Source: Staphylococcaceae bacterium UBA6286
GTDB taxonomy: Bacteria; Bacillota; Bacilli; Staphylococcales; Staphylococcaceae
Assembly: GCA_002438305.1 (NCBI GenBank)
Contig: DJUI01000073.1
Coordinates: forward strand, 1 to 8,030
Direction of reading: 5' to 3'
Length of the DNA stretch: 8,030 nt
Shown: piece after piece, positions 6,386 to 8,030 of the stretch
Numbering within the stretch: the stretch's first letter is position 1
How the letters are laid out: the number at the start of each line of letters is the position of its first letter
Made by a program: the position numbers and the translations under genes
Notes under the pieces: generated by a model
Seen by the model: the letters and a program-made list of their open reading frames with translations, nothing else
What the model was told of the DNA's origin: nothing
The model's database searches: none

Positions 6386-6876
6386 AAAATTGGCGTCCAA
6401 TCGTTAGTTTTGTTATCTTTAGTTTAGTACTAATTGTATTGATTCGTTCATTTCTTATAACGACTTATGTAATAGAAGGACAATCAATGGAACCGTCGTA
6501 TCATTCAGGTGATAGAGTCATCGTCAATTTAATGGAAGACCTCTTTTTCAAGCCGGAATCCGGTGATGTTATTATGTTCCGACTGAATGAGCATGACACA
6601 TTTGTCAAACGCATTGTCGCGACGCCGGGTGATTATGTTGCTGTACATAACAAGCAGCTATTTGTTAATGGAGAGCAGGCAACAAAGAAGTCAGCTGATT
6701 ATAGGAGTCTGCTAAAGATAGAAGAGATGAAGAAGCAAATTGTGCCGGAAAAATGTTATATTGTAATAGGGGATCATTTGCCTGAAAGTATGGATTCCAG
6801 GGCGTTCGGCTGTGTAGATGAAGCGTCGATTTTAGGCAGAGTGATCATGATATACTGGCACGCAACAACAAAATAA
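6382..6876 (+). CDS. spsA: Type I signal peptidase paralogue with intact Ser-Lys dyad
   Basis: A 164-residue S26-family signal peptidase: a short cytoplasmic end, one membrane anchor (about 6-31), and an extracytoplasmic catalytic domain that would cleave Sec signal peptides. Box B is EGQSMEPSY with Ser35, and box D is FVKRIVATPGD with Lys76. Box E is GDHLPESMDSRAFG (130-143), where the usual Asn after GD is His132, followed by GRVIMIYW. By position next to spsB it is the counterpart of S. aureus spsA, which is reported to be inactive through loss of the catalytic Ser and Lys; here both are present. It is shorter than SpsB by about 25 residues, mainly in the loop before box E. The ATG overlaps the upstream DedA-family stop (ATGA), with no strong ribosome binding site, so translation is probably coupled. 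spsB follows after 13 bases. Activity is inferred from residues only. Confidence 0.88.
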   Translation: MKNWRPIVSFVIFSLVLIVLIRSFLITTYVIEGQSMEPSYHSGDRVIVNLMEDLFFKPESGDVIMFRLNEHDTFVKRIVATPGDYVAVHNKQLFVNGEQATKKSADYRSLLKIEEMKKQIVPEKCYIVIGDHLPESMDSRAFGCVDEASILGRVIMIYWHATTK

Positions 6877-6877
6877 C

Positions 6878-6884
6878 GGGGTGG
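6878..6884 (+). promoter_or_regulatory. Ribosome binding site deciding a TTG start for spsB
   Basis: GGGGTGG resembles the Shine-Dalgarno GAGGTG with one G for A, and lies about 6 bases before TTG at 6890. The in-frame GTG at 6881 is inside this element and cannot use it. Confidence 0.7.
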
Positions 6885-6889
6885 CTTTT

Positions 6890-7459
6890 TTGAAGAAAGA
6901 AATATATGAATGGCTGGTAGCCATCGCAATCGCATTAGTTCTGCTATTTGTAATCCATCAGTTTTTATTCCTGACTTATTCAGTCAAAGGTGATTCCATG
7001 TATCCGACGCTTAAAGACGGTGAAAAAGTCATCGTAAGCAGAATTAACTATTCACTCGGTAACATTGATGATGGAGATGTCATTGTCTTCCATGCCGATA
7101 AAAAATCCGATTATGTCAAACGAGTCATCGGTCGTGCTGGAGATACTGTTTCATACAAAGGTGATACGCTCTATGTCAATGATAAAGAAGTAAAAGAACC
7201 TTATCTGGATGAGAATAAGCTCGCTAAAACCAACGTGCTGCTCACTGAGAATTTTTCAGTAGAAGATCTGGTTAATTCCGGTGGTAAAGCTAAAATTCCT
7301 GATGGGCAGTTGCTTGTACTTGGTGATAACAGAGAAGTGAGTAAGGACAGCCGATATTTTGGACTCATTAAAGAAGAACAAGTGGTCGGTGAAGTCGTAT
7401 TAAGATTCTGGCCGTTCAATGTATTTCATTATGACTTTGACCCCGCCACCGAAAAATAA
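6890..7459 (+). CDS. spsB: Type I signal peptidase SpsB
   Basis: This membrane-anchored S26 serine-lysine protease removes signal peptides from exported proteins and is the main, essential enzyme in staphylococci. With TTG (6890) as start the protein is 189 residues and begins MKKEIYEWLVAI, close to the MKKELLEW start I recall for S. aureus SpsB (191 residues). On that numbering the catalytic residues are exactly Ser36 (KGDSMYPT) and Lys77 (DYVKRVIG), as in S. aureus. The anchor is about residues 8-30. Box C is DGDVIVFH (61-68), box E is GDNREVSKDSRYFG (145-158), and RFWPF is near the end. Starting at GTG 6881 would add three residues and break this agreement. It is the last gene of the DedA-spsA-spsB operon, 13 bases after spsA, and a terminator follows. 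All family boxes are intact. Confidence 0.95.
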   Translation: MKKEIYEWLVAIAIALVLLFVIHQFLFLTYSVKGDSMYPTLKDGEKVIVSRINYSLGNIDDGDVIVFHADKKSDYVKRVIGRAGDTVSYKGDTLYVNDKEVKEPYLDENKLAKTNVLLTENFSVEDLVNSGGKAKIPDGQLLVLGDNREVSKDSRYFGLIKEEQVVGEVVLRFWPFNVFHYDFDPATEK

Positions 7460-7470
7460 GACCATCAATC

Positions 7471-7504
7471 AACACTTTTTATACTTGTATAAAAGGTGTT
7501 TTTT
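7471..7504 (+). terminator. Rho-independent terminator after spsB
   Basis: AACACTTTTTATA (7471-7483) pairs with TATAAAAGGTGTT (7488-7500), a 13-bp stem with one T-G wobble and a CTTG loop. A run of T follows through 7504. It is A/T-rich and so weaker than the other terminators in the window, which may allow read-through into addB. Confidence 0.75.
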
Positions 7505-7519
7505 AGTCAGGAGGATAAC

Positions 7520-8030
7520 ATGACCGTTCAATTATTGCTTGGTAGACGAGGAAGCGGAAAAACGCACCAGCTGCTTGCCGACATCAAATCAAAAATATTA
7601 CAGCAGCCGCTAGGTGATCCTATTATTTTGATTGCACCGAAACAGACAACATTTTCATTGGAACAAAGTTTTGCAGCAGATATCGATATCAAAGGCAGTA
7701 TGAGAGCATCAGTCTACGGTTTTGATCGTCTGGCTTGGCGGATCATGAGTGAAGAAGGTGGTCTGTCTGAAGAGATGATCTCTAAAGCAGGGATTGAAAT
7801 GCTGACTTATTTAACGCTGAAGACGATGCAGGATGACCTCATATTATATGGTACATCCGCAAAGTATTATGGGTTCAGCCAAAAACTTGCAGAAACTATA
7901 AAGGAATTCAAAAAATATAACGTGACTCCCGAAGCATTGATAGCACTGAGCAGCCAGGACATGGCTGTAAGAACACAGCACAAATTGCATGATGTCGGTG
8001 TCATTTACGAGGCATTAGAAAAAAGTCTCG
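7520..8030 (+). CDS. addB: ATP-dependent helicase/nuclease subunit B, N-terminal part
   Basis: The gene starts at ATG 7520, 5 bases after AGGAGG (7509-7514), and runs off the window, leaving 170 residues of a protein that is normally about 1150-1180. The N-terminus MTVQLLLGRRGSGKT holds a Walker A motif (GRRGSGKT, 8-15). Then come IILIAPKQTTFSLEQ (35-49) and SVYGFDRLAWRI, both typical of AddB/RexB. AddB partners AddA to process double-strand DNA ends at Chi sites for recombinational repair. In this family the AddB ATP-binding site is not a helicase motor, and the nuclease and iron-sulfur cysteines lie at the C-terminus, outside the window. The position after spsB matches staphylococcal addB/rexB, with addA expected next. 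No clear promoter is seen in the 60 bases after spsB; expression may come from read-through of the spsB terminator or from a promoter within spsB. Confidence 0.92.
   Translation, partial: MTVQLLLGRRGSGKTHQLLADIKSKILQQPLGDPIILIAPKQTTFSLEQSFAADIDIKGSMRASVYGFDRLAWRIMSEEGGLSEEMISKAGIEMLTYLTLKTMQDDLILYGTSAKYYGFSQKLAETIKEFKKYNVTPEALIALSSQDMAVRTQHKLHDVGVIYEALEKSL

Noticed and set aside
1..8030. A novel defence or mobile system, CRISPR array, insertion sequence, tRNA, rRNA or riboswitch
   Set aside because: No direct repeat arrays, terminal inverted repeats, transposase or integrase frames, or structured RNA leaders were seen. Every long frame matches a conserved chromosomal family and the gene order is a known core block.

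Overview
The window reads as a chromosomal housekeeping segment of a low-to-moderate G+C Firmicute of the family Staphylococcaceae. By eye the G+C is near 40%, which is high for Staphylococcus aureus and fits Macrococcus/Macrococcoides or a close relative better. The family assignment rests on the gene order rocD-gudB ... pgi-DedA-spsA-spsB-addB, which I recall from the staphylococcal chromosome, and on close protein resemblance, for example SpsB with its catalytic residues at exactly S36 and K77. All genes lie on the + strand, and nothing suggests phage, plasmid or insertion sequence DNA.

Layout: (1) 1-279 is the C-terminal end of a NorA-like MFS drug exporter. (2) 346-2899 is an amino-acid catabolic pair, ornithine aminotransferase (rocD) and catabolic glutamate dehydrogenase (gudB). 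A perfect consensus CcpA (cre) site and an extended -10 promoter lie between them, and a strong terminator follows. (3) 3054-4214 is an iron-dependent alcohol/aldehyde dehydrogenase of the BdhA/YugJ/YqhD type. It has its own putative promoter, overlapped by a dyad, and its own terminator. (4) 4332-5678 is pgi, with a near-consensus sigma-A promoter and a terminator. (5) 5780-7459 is a membrane/secretion operon: a DedA/TVP38 protein, then two type I signal peptidases in tandem (spsA, spsB), closed by a terminator. (6) 7520 to the window end is the N-terminal third or less of a helicase-nuclease subunit (addB/rexB).

How the genes work together: RocD turns ornithine (from arginine) into glutamate-5-semialdehyde while making glutamate from 2-oxoglutarate. 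GudB then oxidises glutamate to 2-oxoglutarate for the TCA cycle. The cre site ties this carbon-salvage route to glucose availability. Pgi sits at the glycolysis/gluconeogenesis branch, and the alcohol dehydrogenase probably disposes of aldehydes and balances reduced nicotinamide cofactors. The Sps proteins process secreted-protein signal peptides at the membrane.

I found no undescribed defence system, island or other exotic element. The points most worth a second look are: a SpsA that keeps both catalytic residues (Ser35, Lys76), which I recall are lost in S. aureus SpsA; the cre site before gudB; an alcohol dehydrogenase beside pgi, where S. aureus carries glpQ-argH-argG and Bacillus carries yugJ-yugK; and a TTG start for spsB. 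All annotation is by reading alone; no database search was run.
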